Origin: an uncultured Rickettsiales bacterium
Lineage (GTDB): Bacteria; Pseudomonadota; Alphaproteobacteria; RF32; CAG-239
Assembly: GCA_900551865.1 (NCBI GenBank)
Contig: URXV01000003.1
Span: forward strand, 57,040 to 121,039
DNA: 64,000 nucleotides
Reading direction: 5' to 3'
Below the pieces are notes generated by a model, which worked only from the letters and a program-made list of their open reading frames with translations, had not been told where the DNA came from and ran no database searches. Both the position numbers and the translations under genes were made by a program. Shown one piece after another: positions 24,355 through 32,383 of the stretch; positions within the stretch are counted from its first letter, which is position 1; every line of letters begins with the position of its first letter.

Positions 24355-24849
24355 ATGTCAAACGAAAACTTAAACGAGAAAATTTTTTATTACCGCTTTA
24401 ATAAACTCAATGCCTGGCTTATCTTAAACCTCGCATTGACGATAACGCTGGTCTACTGGGGAGTTCGCTGCCCATGCCTTCTGTTTTGGGTGCAAACGCA
24501 GGTTCTTTTGGGTGTCTGCCTGTTTTCCTGGCTCGCCTGGGGCTGGAAATATGTTTTAAAACATCAGGCCGTTGTCGTTGATGATGAAGGCATAAAAATT
24601 GACTATTGCCAAAAGCTGCCGTGGAAAGATATTGCCCGGACGGAAGAAAAGGATGTCCGCTGCTGTTTTCGCAACTGCCGCGTTTTGACGCTTGTTCCGA
24701 AAGACGGTATCAGTTACCGGTATAATTTCCTGCAGAAACATAACGGAGACTTTACGCCGTTTGCCATCCCCCTGTACGGATTGCTGAGTCCGGAAGACGA
24801 GAAGGAAATCGCCGAAATCGTAGCCGAAAAGGCAGGAAAAGGGAGATAA
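24355..24849 (+). CDS. Two-TM membrane protein of unknown function, 164 aa
   Basis: Two hydrophobic helices at about residues 20-37 and 46-62 are followed by a cytoplasmic domain of about 100 residues: an AVVVDDEGIKID beta-hairpin, KLPWKDIARTEEKDVR, then VLTLVPKDGISYRYN. This layout (two helices then a PH-like fold with WxDI) resembles STM3941/YdbT-type PH-like proteins, but the family is not certain. AGGGAGA precedes the ATG. It is the first gene of an operon with the CMD-family gene, 3 bases apart, both behind the MerR-type promoter, suggesting a stress-induced role. Confidence 0.7.
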   Translation: MSNENLNEKIFYYRFNKLNAWLILNLALTITLVYWGVRCPCLLFWVQTQVLLGVCLFSWLAWGWKYVLKHQAVVVDDEGIKIDYCQKLPWKDIARTEEKDVRCCFRNCRVLTLVPKDGISYRYNFLQKHNGDFTPFAIPLYGLLSPEDEKEIAEIVAEKAGKGR

Positions 24850-24852
24850 AAT

Positions 24853-25692
24853 ATGCTGAAAGGAATAATGGGCGTTGCAGTTGCCGTTTTATTTTCGGTT
24901 GGTGCCGCGTCTGCTGCTGTAACTGAACAGGGAGAAGAAAATATGTCGCGAACCGAAATCTGTAAACAAAATTACCGCCGGCTGTTTAACGGCGAGGCTT
25001 TAACCGATGCCGGGAATGACCCGGAAATGATGAAAATGTTGCAGAAATATATTTTCGGCGAAGTGTTTGCTGTAGGCAGTCTGGATATAAAAACCCGGGA
25101 AATGCTGACGGTTGTATCCCTGTCAGCCCAACAGACCCTGCCTCAGCTGAAGGCGCATGCCAATGCGGCGTTGAACGTAGGGGTAACGCCGGCAGAACTG
25201 CGGGAAGCTGTATATCTGTGTGCGCCGTTTGTAGGCTTTCCCAAAACCCTTAACGCACTCGGAGTAATCAATGAAGTGTTTGCCGAACGCGGGATTAAGC
25301 TTCCTCTGGAAAGTCAGGGGAAAACAGCCGAAGAAGAGAGATTTGCAGCGGGCTCTGCCATACAACAGCCGTTATATGGCAACGAGATAAAAGAAGCGCT
25401 GGCCGGGCTTCCCGGAAATATGGGCGAAGACGCCGCGCGTTTTCTGACGGAATTTTGTTTTGGCGATATTTATACCCGCGGCGGTCTCGATGTCAAAACC
25501 AGAGAGCTTCTGGCGATAGGGATTCTTGTAACGACGGGAAATATGCAGACGCTGCAAAGCCATATAGCCGGCAGCATCAGAGCGGGAAATTCGCCGGAAA
25601 CAGTTGCCGCGGCGATTATCCAGTGTATGCCGTATGTTGGTTTTCCGAATGCGCTGAATGCTCTGAAACTGCTGAAGGATACGCTGAAGTAA
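24853..25692 (+). CDS. Exported tandem carboxymuconolactone-decarboxylase-family protein, 279 aa
   Basis: An N-terminal signal peptide (MLKGIMGVAVAVLFSVGAASA) is followed by two CMD/AhpD-like units. The first is FGEVFAVGSLDIKTREMLTVVSLSAQ with LREAVYLCAPFVGFPKTLNAL; the second is FGDIYTRGGLDVKTRELLAIGILV with VAAAIIQCMPYVGFPNALNALK. Each unit keeps one Cys but lacks the CxxC redox pair of AhpD, so peroxidase activity is doubtful. CMD genes are common targets of NmlR/AdhR-type MerR regulators, which agrees with the promoter upstream. A ribosome-binding site AAGGGAGA overlaps the end of the preceding gene, implying coupling. Confidence 0.85.
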   Translation: MLKGIMGVAVAVLFSVGAASAAVTEQGEENMSRTEICKQNYRRLFNGEALTDAGNDPEMMKMLQKYIFGEVFAVGSLDIKTREMLTVVSLSAQQTLPQLKAHANAALNVGVTPAELREAVYLCAPFVGFPKTLNALGVINEVFAERGIKLPLESQGKTAEEERFAAGSAIQQPLYGNEIKEALAGLPGNMGEDAARFLTEFCFGDIYTRGGLDVKTRELLAIGILVTTGNMQTLQSHIAGSIRAGNSPETVAAAIIQCMPYVGFPNALNALKLLKDTLK

Positions 25693-25737
25693 ATACTTAT
25701 CCTGTCCGCCCTTTTTGCCGGTATAGGAGAATATAAT

Positions 25738-25785
25738 ACCGCCTGCATATCGGTCTTGAAAGCCTCAGATATTGCAGGCGGTTTG
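25738..25785 (+). terminator. Terminator-like hairpin after the CMD gene
   Basis: ACCGCCTGCA pairs with TGCAGGCGGT across a 25-base loop, followed by TTGCTTTTT. It lies between convergent genes and may serve both. Confidence 0.6.
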
Positions 25786-25798
25786 CTTTTTCATCAGG

Positions 25799-26581
25799 TT
25801 ATAATATGTCCAGCGCCGGCGCCATCTGCCGCCGTTTGAATGCCGAACGCGCTACAAGCAGGCGCACCTGTTCGATTGTTGCCGGGTCAAACCCTGCGGC
25901 GCAGGCTTCTTCCGGCGTCTTCTGCTCGTCGGTAAGCAGCCGCAGAACGGCGTCCAGAACCGGATACGGCGGCAGCGAGTTTTCGTCCTTCTGCCCCTCC
26001 GCCAATTCTGCCGACGGCGCCCGCGTTATGACTTCTTCCGGCAACGCCCTGCTTTGGGCATTGCGCCATCTTGCCAGCTCAAACACCGTCGTCTTGTAAA
26101 GGTTGCCGATAGGCATCAGCCCGCCGCAGGTGTCTCCGTACAGCGTACAGTATCCGGTCAGCGCTTCCGATTTGTTGCCGCAGGCGAGAACCAGCCCGCC
26201 GTTCTGGTTGGAAAAAGCCATCAGCAGCTGCCCGCGGATACGCGCCTGCAGGTTCTCCGCCGTAATCCCTTTGACGCCTTCGCCGAACGCCCGTTGCAGA
26301 AAATCCGTTTCCGCCGTTACCAGCGGTTCAATGTCAAGCTCCTGATAGTCAAGCCCGTTAAGCCTGGCAGTCTCACGCGCAATTTTAATGCTTAAATCAG
26401 ACGTATAGCGCGTTTTCATCATAATCGTCTTAACGTTTTTGCCACCGAGGGCGTCCGCCGCCAGCACTGCCGTCAGCGCCGAGTCCAATCCGCCCGAAAG
26501 TCCCAGGATAACTTTGTCAAATCCGTTTGCCGCACAAAAGTCTTTTAAACCGTTTTGCAAAGTATGCCATAAATTTTTCAT
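25799..26581 (-). CDS. nadE: NAD synthase (ammonia-dependent form), 260 aa
   Basis: The enzyme amidates nicotinate adenine dinucleotide to NAD, the last step of the pathway. The PP-loop motif is ILGLSGGLDSALTAVLAADAL (residues 25-45). Further family blocks are LQARIRGQLLMAFSNQNGGLVLACGNKSE and TLYGDTCGGLMPIGNLYKT, and ITRAPSAEL closes the active site. The N-terminal glutaminase domain found in longer NadE is absent, so ammonia or a separate amidotransferase must supply nitrogen. It is the last gene of nadM-pncA-pncB-nadE, 4 bases after pncB. Confidence 0.93.
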   Translation of the reverse strand: MKNLWHTLQNGLKDFCAANGFDKVILGLSGGLDSALTAVLAADALGGKNVKTIMMKTRYTSDLSIKIARETARLNGLDYQELDIEPLVTAETDFLQRAFGEGVKGITAENLQARIRGQLLMAFSNQNGGLVLACGNKSEALTGYCTLYGDTCGGLMPIGNLYKTTVFELARWRNAQSRALPEEVITRAPSAELAEGQKDENSLPPYPVLDAVLRLLTDEQKTPEEACAAGFDPATIEQVRLLVARSAFKRRQMAPALDIL

Positions 26582-26585
26582 CGTC

Positions 26586-28079
26586 TTATCTCCCTAAATG
26601 AGCCCGGATTAAATCCTGTTGCAGGTTAAACAACCCGGCTTCCAATCCTACGCCGTAAATATGCGGGTTGGCAAGCCTTTTATGTGCGCTGTCCAGCATC
26701 TTGAGGTTGTCTTTGCCCCGTTGCTGCAAAACGTGCAGGTCAAGTTCCGGCACGTTGACGATTTTGCCGTTTTCCATAACCGGATGCAGCAGGAATTTTG
26801 CCTGTTCACCGCGTTGAAAGGTTGCCCGCGCGCTGTTCTGGCTGCCGAGGGCGTATGAGGTTATATTGCGCGTCAGCTTGCCGTCGCGGATAAGTTCCGT
26901 ATCTTCCGCCCGGCAGATAACGTCGCCCTCAAATTTGCCGTTGCGGATAATCCGTAACGTATCGGTCATTCCCGGAATGGTCGTTTTTCCCTCGGCGATT
27001 TTGATTTTCGGCTGCCCCATGTACGACTTCGTCTTAAAGACGCCGCCCAGCGCCGGGGTATCGTAGGCGGTAACCAGCTTTGTTCCCGCCGCAAAGGTGT
27101 CGTAAGGCGTTTTTTGTACCATAATGAGGTTTTCAATCAGGTATTCGTCAAGGTCGTTGGAGGCTACCAGCCTGACGTCCGGCATTTCCGCCTCGCATAA
27201 TAAGCGCCTGGCCTCATGTCCCCAGTAGGCGAGGTCGCCGGAGTCAATGCGTATGCCCATAAGCTTAATTCCGGTTTCTTTTGCCGCCCGGATGGCGTTT
27301 TTAATCCCCTCGCGCGTGTCGTATGTGTCAACAAGCAGCGTCGTATTGTGCGGATTGCCGCGCATAAAGGCCTTAAACGCGTCAACTTCCCGCTCATAGC
27401 TCATCACAAAGGAGTGCGCCATCGTTCCCGCCGCCCGGATGCCGTAATGCTTTGCCGCCGCTTTGTTGGAAGTTCCCGCCGCTCCGCCGATGAACGCCGC
27501 CCGCGTTTCCGAAAAGCCGCCGAGCTCGTGCCCGCGCCGCACGCCGAATTCCAGTAGCGGGCGTTTTTTGCCGTCAAGGTTTACGGCGTAAGCCATACGC
27601 GACGCTTTGGTAGCAATCAGGCTCTGTGCGTTAAAGATGTCCAAAAGCGCTGCTTCTACGAGCTCAACCTGCCAGTTCGGCCCCGATACCGAATAGACCG
27701 GTTCGTTCGGGAACACCAGTTCGCCTTCCGGCACCGCGCGAATGGTTACTTTTAATTCCTGTCCCTCCAGAAATTGCAGAAATTCGTCGTTAAATGTCCG
27801 GCTGCCGTCTTCGTTGCGGTCGTTTTTGAGCGATTCGATGTCTTCTTTGCTGAATCGCCACCTTTCCAGCCATTGCATAAATTCGCCGAGCCCGGCCGCC
27901 ATCAGATAGCTGCCGCCGAACGGGCATTTGCGGAAAAAGGCTTCCGAAACCTTGTGTTCTTCCGCCTTGCCGTCCATAAACCACGCCTGTGCCATCGTCA
28001 GGTGGTAATGGTCGCAAAACAGCGGCGTGCCGGTTTCCAGAATGTTGGGTCTGGTTTTCATCGTATATGTATTGTTCAT
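26586..28079 (-). CDS. pncB: Nicotinate phosphoribosyltransferase, 497 aa
   Basis: The enzyme joins nicotinate and PRPP to give nicotinate mononucleotide. Family landmarks are LFCDHYHLTMAQAWF at residues 20-34, the phosphoribosyl-site block LLEFGVRRGHELGGFSETRAAFIGGAAGTSN, GTMAHSFVMSYERE with the catalytic-type His, and MGIRIDSGDLAYWGHEARRLL. The ATG at 28079 has GGAGA upstream and lies 2 bases after pncA, so the pair is coupled. The length is that of the longer NAPRTase subfamily. Confidence 0.93.
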   Translation of the reverse strand: MNNTYTMKTRPNILETGTPLFCDHYHLTMAQAWFMDGKAEEHKVSEAFFRKCPFGGSYLMAAGLGEFMQWLERWRFSKEDIESLKNDRNEDGSRTFNDEFLQFLEGQELKVTIRAVPEGELVFPNEPVYSVSGPNWQVELVEAALLDIFNAQSLIATKASRMAYAVNLDGKKRPLLEFGVRRGHELGGFSETRAAFIGGAAGTSNKAAAKHYGIRAAGTMAHSFVMSYEREVDAFKAFMRGNPHNTTLLVDTYDTREGIKNAIRAAKETGIKLMGIRIDSGDLAYWGHEARRLLCEAEMPDVRLVASNDLDEYLIENLIMVQKTPYDTFAAGTKLVTAYDTPALGGVFKTKSYMGQPKIKIAEGKTTIPGMTDTLRIIRNGKFEGDVICRAEDTELIRDGKLTRNITSYALGSQNSARATFQRGEQAKFLLHPVMENGKIVNVPELDLHVLQQRGKDNLKMLDSAHKRLANPHIYGVGLEAGLFNLQQDLIRAHLGR

Positions 28080-28081
28080 GG

Positions 28082-28705
28082 CTATTCTCCGAAACTTCTG
28101 TTGACTAAATTATGCTGGATTTTCTTGTCTAAAAGGGCGGTGCGAAAAAACTGCGCCGAGGTGATGCTCTTAAGCTTCCCCTGTTCAATAAACGGCAGGT
28201 ACCTGTCGTCGCGCAGGATTTCTCCCGTCTGCCGCTTGGCCCCCTGGCACAAATCTTCAAGGATGACGACGTTCGCGCCGCGTTTTAAAAGGCCGTGCAT
28301 CGCCTGCAAGACGCAGATGTCGCTTAACACGCCGCAGAGGTAGACTTCTTTGCCGTTCCAGCTTTCCGCCAAATCGCGGTAGGCGTGGGCTTCGTTCCAG
28401 ATGTTGGTGGTGGATTTGTACATTTTGGTAACGTTGAGTTCCGGTTTGAACGGCGCCGCCTGCTGCCAGCCCCAGCTGCCGAAAACGCAGTGCAACGGAA
28501 AATTCGCCGCTTCATGCGTTTCGCCGTACGTTTCGGCAAAGTGCGTGTCGTAAGTGTCGATAATTTTATCAAAACTTGTCGGAAACAGGCTGTCGGCAAA
28601 CTTTTGCTGCCGCTCAATCAGTTCGGGGGAGCTGATGCTCAACGCCCCGTGCGGATGAACAAAATCGTTCTGAAAATCTATCCGCATCAAAATACGGTTA
28701 TTCAT
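28082..28705 (-). CDS. pncA: Nicotinamidase, 207 aa
   Basis: This is a cysteine hydrolase that converts nicotinamide to nicotinate. The catalytic Asp lies in MRIDFQNDFVHPHGAL (residues 7-22), the metal-binding region in TYDTHFAETYGETHEAANFPLHC, and the nucleophile Cys in LCGVLSDICVLQAM near residue 134. The overall isochorismatase fold and length fit. The call as nicotinamidase rests strongly on the NAD operon context. A GAAGGGAA ribosome-binding site directly follows the 3' strand of a predicted pseudoknot (28711-28777), so its translation could be controlled by the leader. Confidence 0.85.
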   Translation of the reverse strand: MNNRILMRIDFQNDFVHPHGALSISSPELIERQQKFADSLFPTSFDKIIDTYDTHFAETYGETHEAANFPLHCVFGSWGWQQAAPFKPELNVTKMYKSTTNIWNEAHAYRDLAESWNGKEVYLCGVLSDICVLQAMHGLLKRGANVVILEDLCQGAKRQTGEILRDDRYLPFIEQGKLKSITSAQFFRTALLDKKIQHNLVNRSFGE

Positions 28706-28710
28706 CTTAA

Positions 28711-28777
28711 ATTCCCTTCAGGCTTATTCGGGTTAGGAACCGCCTGTCTTCTATAAGCCCTTCAGAAGACGCAGGCG
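28711..28777 (-). promoter_or_regulatory. Candidate pseudoknot leader RNA before pncA
   Basis: On the minus strand an outer stem CGCCT/AGGCG, a 2-nt 5' bulge (GC) and an inner 7-bp stem GTCTTCT/AGAAGAC present an 11-nt loop GAAGGGCTTAT. The loop part GGCTTAT is exactly complementary to ATAAGCC (plus 28721-28727), which lies right before the Shine-Dalgarno (28712-28719). A second copy of the same architecture and loop precedes nadM. The rest of 28778-28869 shows no gene. Confidence 0.6.
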
Positions 28778-28869
28778 TTTAGGTAAAATGCGGCAGCCTC
28801 AACGGCTGTTTTCCGGCGCGGTATGAGCGGAACAATGCCGCAACACGGCCCGCCGGCCGCAGGTCTCGG

Positions 28870-29412
28870 TTATATAATCCCTTTCTTTTTGCTGAAATAC
28901 TCCTCAATCAGGTGGTGGTTTTCCGGCGCGATAAAGTTTTTCCAGCGCGCGTCGCCGAATTTTATCATATCCCGCACCATCGTTCCGGTAACGAACGGAA
29001 AATCCGGATCGGTTCTGTCTTCAAGTTCAATGTTTTGGAAACATTCCCGAAACCAGTGCGCGTCGTAGCTGGAACCGGCGTAGTATACGTCCGGCCGCGG
29101 CAGGTCGGGAAAACTCTCGGCAATAAAGTCAAGAACGTACTCGCCCCATTCCGCCGGGTTGTTGATGTCAAACAGCCCGATGATTTTCAGCCGTTCGTAT
29201 TCCGGCCGGGAGCGGTAAATGTTTTGAATCATCTTTTTGCGTGTGGTGTAGTTTAGGGGATTGCGCGCCGTACCCTGTTCCTGAATGGAACCGAGGACGA
29301 TGGTAACGCGTTCGCATTCCTTGAGCATCCGGTCAACCAGCTTTTGGTGCCCGATATGGAAAGGCTGTGCCCGCATAATGCTCAAACCGTGTTGGTATTT
29401 GTATTCAGACAT
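28870..29412 (-). CDS. nadM: Nicotinamide/nicotinate-nucleotide adenylyltransferase (NadM type), 180 aa
   Basis: The enzyme transfers AMP to NMN/NaMN. The nucleotidyltransferase signature GLSIMRAQPFHIGHQKLVDRML (residues 9-30) contains HIGH. The second motif is near GTMVRDMIKFGD (the ISSTxxR equivalent), and GSIQEQGTARNPLNYTTRKKMI is characteristic of the short archaeal-type NadM family. In this operon it would link pncB (NaMN) to nadE (NaAD). Its start follows an AAAGGAG ribosome-binding site that is itself part of a hairpin (29420-29434). Confidence 0.88.
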   Translation of the reverse strand: MSEYKYQHGLSIMRAQPFHIGHQKLVDRMLKECERVTIVLGSIQEQGTARNPLNYTTRKKMIQNIYRSRPEYERLKIIGLFDINNPAEWGEYVLDFIAESFPDLPRPDVYYAGSSYDAHWFRECFQNIELEDRTDPDFPFVTGTMVRDMIKFGDARWKNFIAPENHHLIEEYFSKKKGII

Positions 29413-29419
29413 TAAAAAA

Positions 29420-29537
29420 CTCCTTTACAAGGAGCCGCCAACGAAAATTTAAATAGACCTCGTCTGTCTTAAAATCTCATCAAACCGGCTCAGTTTTTAT
29501 CCGTTCCCTGCTTATAAGCCCTGCAAGCACCGGGAAC
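29420..29537 (-). promoter_or_regulatory. Candidate riboswitch-like leader of the NAD operon
   Basis: On the minus strand an outer stem GTTCCC/GGGAAC, a 2-nt 5' bulge (GG), an inner stem TGCTT/AAGCA and an 11-nt loop GCAGGGCTTAT are formed (29503-29537). The loop GGCTTA can pair with TGAGCC (plus 29488-29493) as a pseudoknot. Just before the nadM ATG a hairpin CTCCTT/AAAGGAG followed by TTTTTT (29420-29434) both resembles a terminator and hides the Shine-Dalgarno. This looks like an aptamer plus expression platform. Confidence 0.6.
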
Positions 29538-29715
29538 AGCTTAAGAATAATGCAAAAGGCGCCGAAGTCAAGCGAAAAATGAAAGTGTTTTGCACAAAAA
29601 ACATTTCAGAATATTTCGCTTGGCGTTTGCCGTTTGGTTTTTATGGAAGATTTTTTAAGACAAATTTAAGCACTGCTGCGCTATATAAAAGCCGAACTGA
29701 CGGAACTGGAAACGA

Positions 29716-30846
29716 ATGAACAAGCTTTTGCTGCTTCTTGGCAGTGCCATAGGATTTACCGATGCCGCTTTTGCCGGCAGTTTTGAATTTTCCGGCTCGG
29801 GAATAGCCGGGGAATATTTCGGCATAATGGAAACGCGCCGCGACAATAATCTGGACAATATGCCCAATCGAGCGGTTTTTCGTGCCGACGGCAAATTTGA
29901 AGGCGCTTACCGCGCGGTTTCCGGCAGCCGTGCCGGTATTCATGCGGATTATACCGTTGTCAATCGCCAACATGACAAAAATTACCCCGACGGGGACTGG
30001 CGCTTTTATCCGTATTTCCTGGGAGAAGATAAAAGCCTTGGGAAATTGACCGCCGGTTATACCTATAATGCCGCGCTTTTGCTGCATACAGGCGCGCATG
30101 ACATTACCTGGCTGGGGATACGGGACAGCAATCTGACCTATTTTTTAAGCAGTGCAAACTGGAAAAACGGCCGTAAGCAGGTAAAATTCGCCACGCCGAA
30201 ATCAACGGCGATAATGGATGACGGCCGGGCATTTAAAATCAGTTATTTTACGCCGGAAATCGGCAATACGACATTCGGTTTCAGTTATACGCCGGACAAT
30301 GCGTCGCGCCGCGGCATGGTCAGCCGTTACGCTGATTACGAAAAGCCGGAAGACGGCTATACGGCGGGAGCCCGCAGCCGGTGGAAACTCGGCGCCGGGA
30401 AATTATACACATCCGTGGCATACGGAATTTTTAACCGCACCGATAATGAATGGACGGCAGGCGCCCGCTGGGAATATGACGGGTTTGACATCGGCTTTTC
30501 CTATAAAAAGGCCTGGGTGGACGGGAATAAAAATCCTGTTGCGACGGCTGCCGCCGGGTTTGGGCTGCCGGCATACTTTGACAACTACCGTGAAGGGCAG
30601 GCATGGGACATCAGCCTGGGGTACGATTTCGGCAGATTTAAGACGAATATCGCTTATCTGCATACCGAAGCGGAAAACACGCGCCATCGGGATGACCTGT
30701 GGGTGCAGTCCAACCATTTTGCTTATAATGAATATATCGAATTGTATTGGATAAACGGATATCTCAATTCCAAAGGATCCGAGCGCCAAAGCTCCGAAAA
30801 TAACCGCGGATTTGCGGTCATAACCGGTGTGGCGCTGAAATATTAA
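29716..30846 (+). CDS. Outer-membrane porin-like beta-barrel, 376 aa
   Basis: A signal peptide (MNKLLLLLGSAIGFTDAAFA) is followed by a Gram-negative porin pattern: SFEFSGSGIAGEYFG at the start, alternating aromatic strands with YTYNAALLLHTG, FGFSYTPDNASRRG and WDISLGYDFGRFKTNIAYLH, and a terminal strand FAVITGVALKY. Its size fits a 16-strand general porin. It is divergent from the NAD salvage operon and shares its upstream region, which hints at, but does not prove, a role in uptake of pyridine precursors. Only a weak ribosome-binding site is seen. Confidence 0.75.
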   Translation: MNKLLLLLGSAIGFTDAAFAGSFEFSGSGIAGEYFGIMETRRDNNLDNMPNRAVFRADGKFEGAYRAVSGSRAGIHADYTVVNRQHDKNYPDGDWRFYPYFLGEDKSLGKLTAGYTYNAALLLHTGAHDITWLGIRDSNLTYFLSSANWKNGRKQVKFATPKSTAIMDDGRAFKISYFTPEIGNTTFGFSYTPDNASRRGMVSRYADYEKPEDGYTAGARSRWKLGAGKLYTSVAYGIFNRTDNEWTAGARWEYDGFDIGFSYKKAWVDGNKNPVATAAAGFGLPAYFDNYREGQAWDISLGYDFGRFKTNIAYLHTEAENTRHRDDLWVQSNHFAYNEYIELYWINGYLNSKGSERQSSENNRGFAVITGVALKY

Positions 30847-30865
30847 CCTCGCTCGGCCGTCTGGG

Positions 30866-32359
30866 TTAGTTTTTTCTCACGGCGGCTTTAAAACCATCGT
30901 CCGTATTGGCAAAATCAAGGCTGCAGCCGTAAAGTCCTGCAATGCGTTTGACAATCGCCAGCCCGAGGCCGCTGCCGGTTTCTTTTTGCCCGGCCGGTCG
31001 GAAAAAGCGTTCGCTCAGCCGCGCCAGTACTGCCTCGTCGACGATGGTTCCGGAGTTGACGACCGCAATCTCTTCGTTGTCAACCGTAGCGGTAATCGTT
31101 GCTCCGTTGGGGCTGTATTTGACGGCATTGTCGAGCAGGTTGCGCAGTAGCAAGGCGGCAAGAATGTGGTTTCCTCGCACAATCGGTGAAGTTGCGCCGA
31201 TATAAGACGATAAGGTTATGTTTTTTTTCTTTGCCGCTTCGGCATAATTGTCGAACAAGTTGGTACAGATATCCTTCCAGTCCAAAAGCTCTGTATTGTC
31301 ATAATGCCCGTTGTCAGCTTCCAGACGCGACAGGGCAAGCAATTGTTCGACCAGATGTTCCGCCCGTTCAATCCCCAGTGAAAGTTTGGCAAGAGCCTGT
31401 GTCCGCATCAGGCTGTCGTCGCCGGACATTTCGGCTATTTCGAGCTGGATTTTGAGCGCAGTCAGCGGCGTGCGCAGTTCGTGTGCCGAATCTGAGATAA
31501 AACTGCGTTCCCGTGCCAGCAGAGCCTCTATTTTGGCAAACATCCGGTTCATTGCCTTCAGCAGCGGTTTAATTTCCGTTGGCGCTTTTTCTGCGTTAAG
31601 CGGGGACAAATCGTCCGCCGGGCGGCTTTCAATTTCACCGGTCAGTTTTTTTAACGGGCGGAATTCAATGAAAGTCAATCCGGAAATGGCCAACAGCAGA
31701 ACGATAAAGCCGGCCAGCCAGGGCAGCATAAATTCTTCAAGGATATCCATTGCAAGATCTTCGCGGTATTCCAGCTCCTGGCCGACGGCAATGATAAATT
31801 TTCCGTCTGCCGATTTCAGGCGCACCATGCGCCATTTGTCCCGGTCTTCGCCTATCCGTTCGTTGGCAAAACTCCCCGCCGCTTCCGCCGCGGTAAAATA
31901 TTTGCCGTTTTCGTTGTCGTGAAAAATCATTTCGCCTTGCGGCGAGAAAATGGCAAAACCGACCGCATCGTCATCATCATCGGCGTTTTCAATGCCTTTT
32001 ATCAGCTTATCCGTCGCTTTCTGCGTTTTCAGCGAAACTCCGCTCCAGTCCGCTGCTGCCAGCTGTCGTCCCAACGCCATTTGATAAGTGTCGAAAAATT
32101 CGTCAATGCTTTCCCGTGTTTCTTTATAGGAGATATAGCCGGCAATTCCCCATACAACGCCCGAAACCAATGCAAAAAAAATCATCAGCCGGAAACTGAG
32201 GCTGAATTTCATCGCCCCGCCGTTGAACTTTTGCCAAAACGCCGCAGCTTCTTTTTTCATCCGAAATGCCGCAGCGGCAAACTTGTCCTTCCGCTGGCCG
32301 GCAGAAGCGGAGGTTCTTGCCTTTTTTGCTTTTTTGTCGTTTGTATCTGTTCGGGCCAT
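30866..32359 (-). CDS. Sensor histidine kinase (QseC/TctE-like), 497 aa
   Basis: This is an inner-membrane sensor kinase. Membrane helices lie at about residues 55-76 and 212-231, framing a periplasmic domain that includes an Asp-rich stretch (ENADDDDDAVGF). A short HAMP-like linker leads to the phospho-acceptor block SFISDSAHELRTPLTALKIQLE with His293, and the ATPase domain ends with N (LLRNLLDNAVKYS), GSGLGLAIVKRI and the G boxes. The ~50-residue basic N-terminal tail before the first helix is unusual. It follows the response regulator by 24 bases. Confidence 0.9.
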   Translation of the reverse strand: MARTDTNDKKAKKARTSASAGQRKDKFAAAAFRMKKEAAAFWQKFNGGAMKFSLSFRLMIFFALVSGVVWGIAGYISYKETRESIDEFFDTYQMALGRQLAAADWSGVSLKTQKATDKLIKGIENADDDDDAVGFAIFSPQGEMIFHDNENGKYFTAAEAAGSFANERIGEDRDKWRMVRLKSADGKFIIAVGQELEYREDLAMDILEEFMLPWLAGFIVLLLAISGLTFIEFRPLKKLTGEIESRPADDLSPLNAEKAPTEIKPLLKAMNRMFAKIEALLARERSFISDSAHELRTPLTALKIQLEIAEMSGDDSLMRTQALAKLSLGIERAEHLVEQLLALSRLEADNGHYDNTELLDWKDICTNLFDNYAEAAKKKNITLSSYIGATSPIVRGNHILAALLLRNLLDNAVKYSPNGATITATVDNEEIAVVNSGTIVDEAVLARLSERFFRPAGQKETGSGLGLAIVKRIAGLYGCSLDFANTDDGFKAAVRKN

Positions 32360-32383
32360 TTTGTTTACTCCGGCGGAAAAGGG

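Noticed and set aside
24195..24401. A 68-aa basic protein upstream of the PH-like gene
   Set aside because: It spans the MerR-type promoter and runs into the next gene with no ribosome-binding site.
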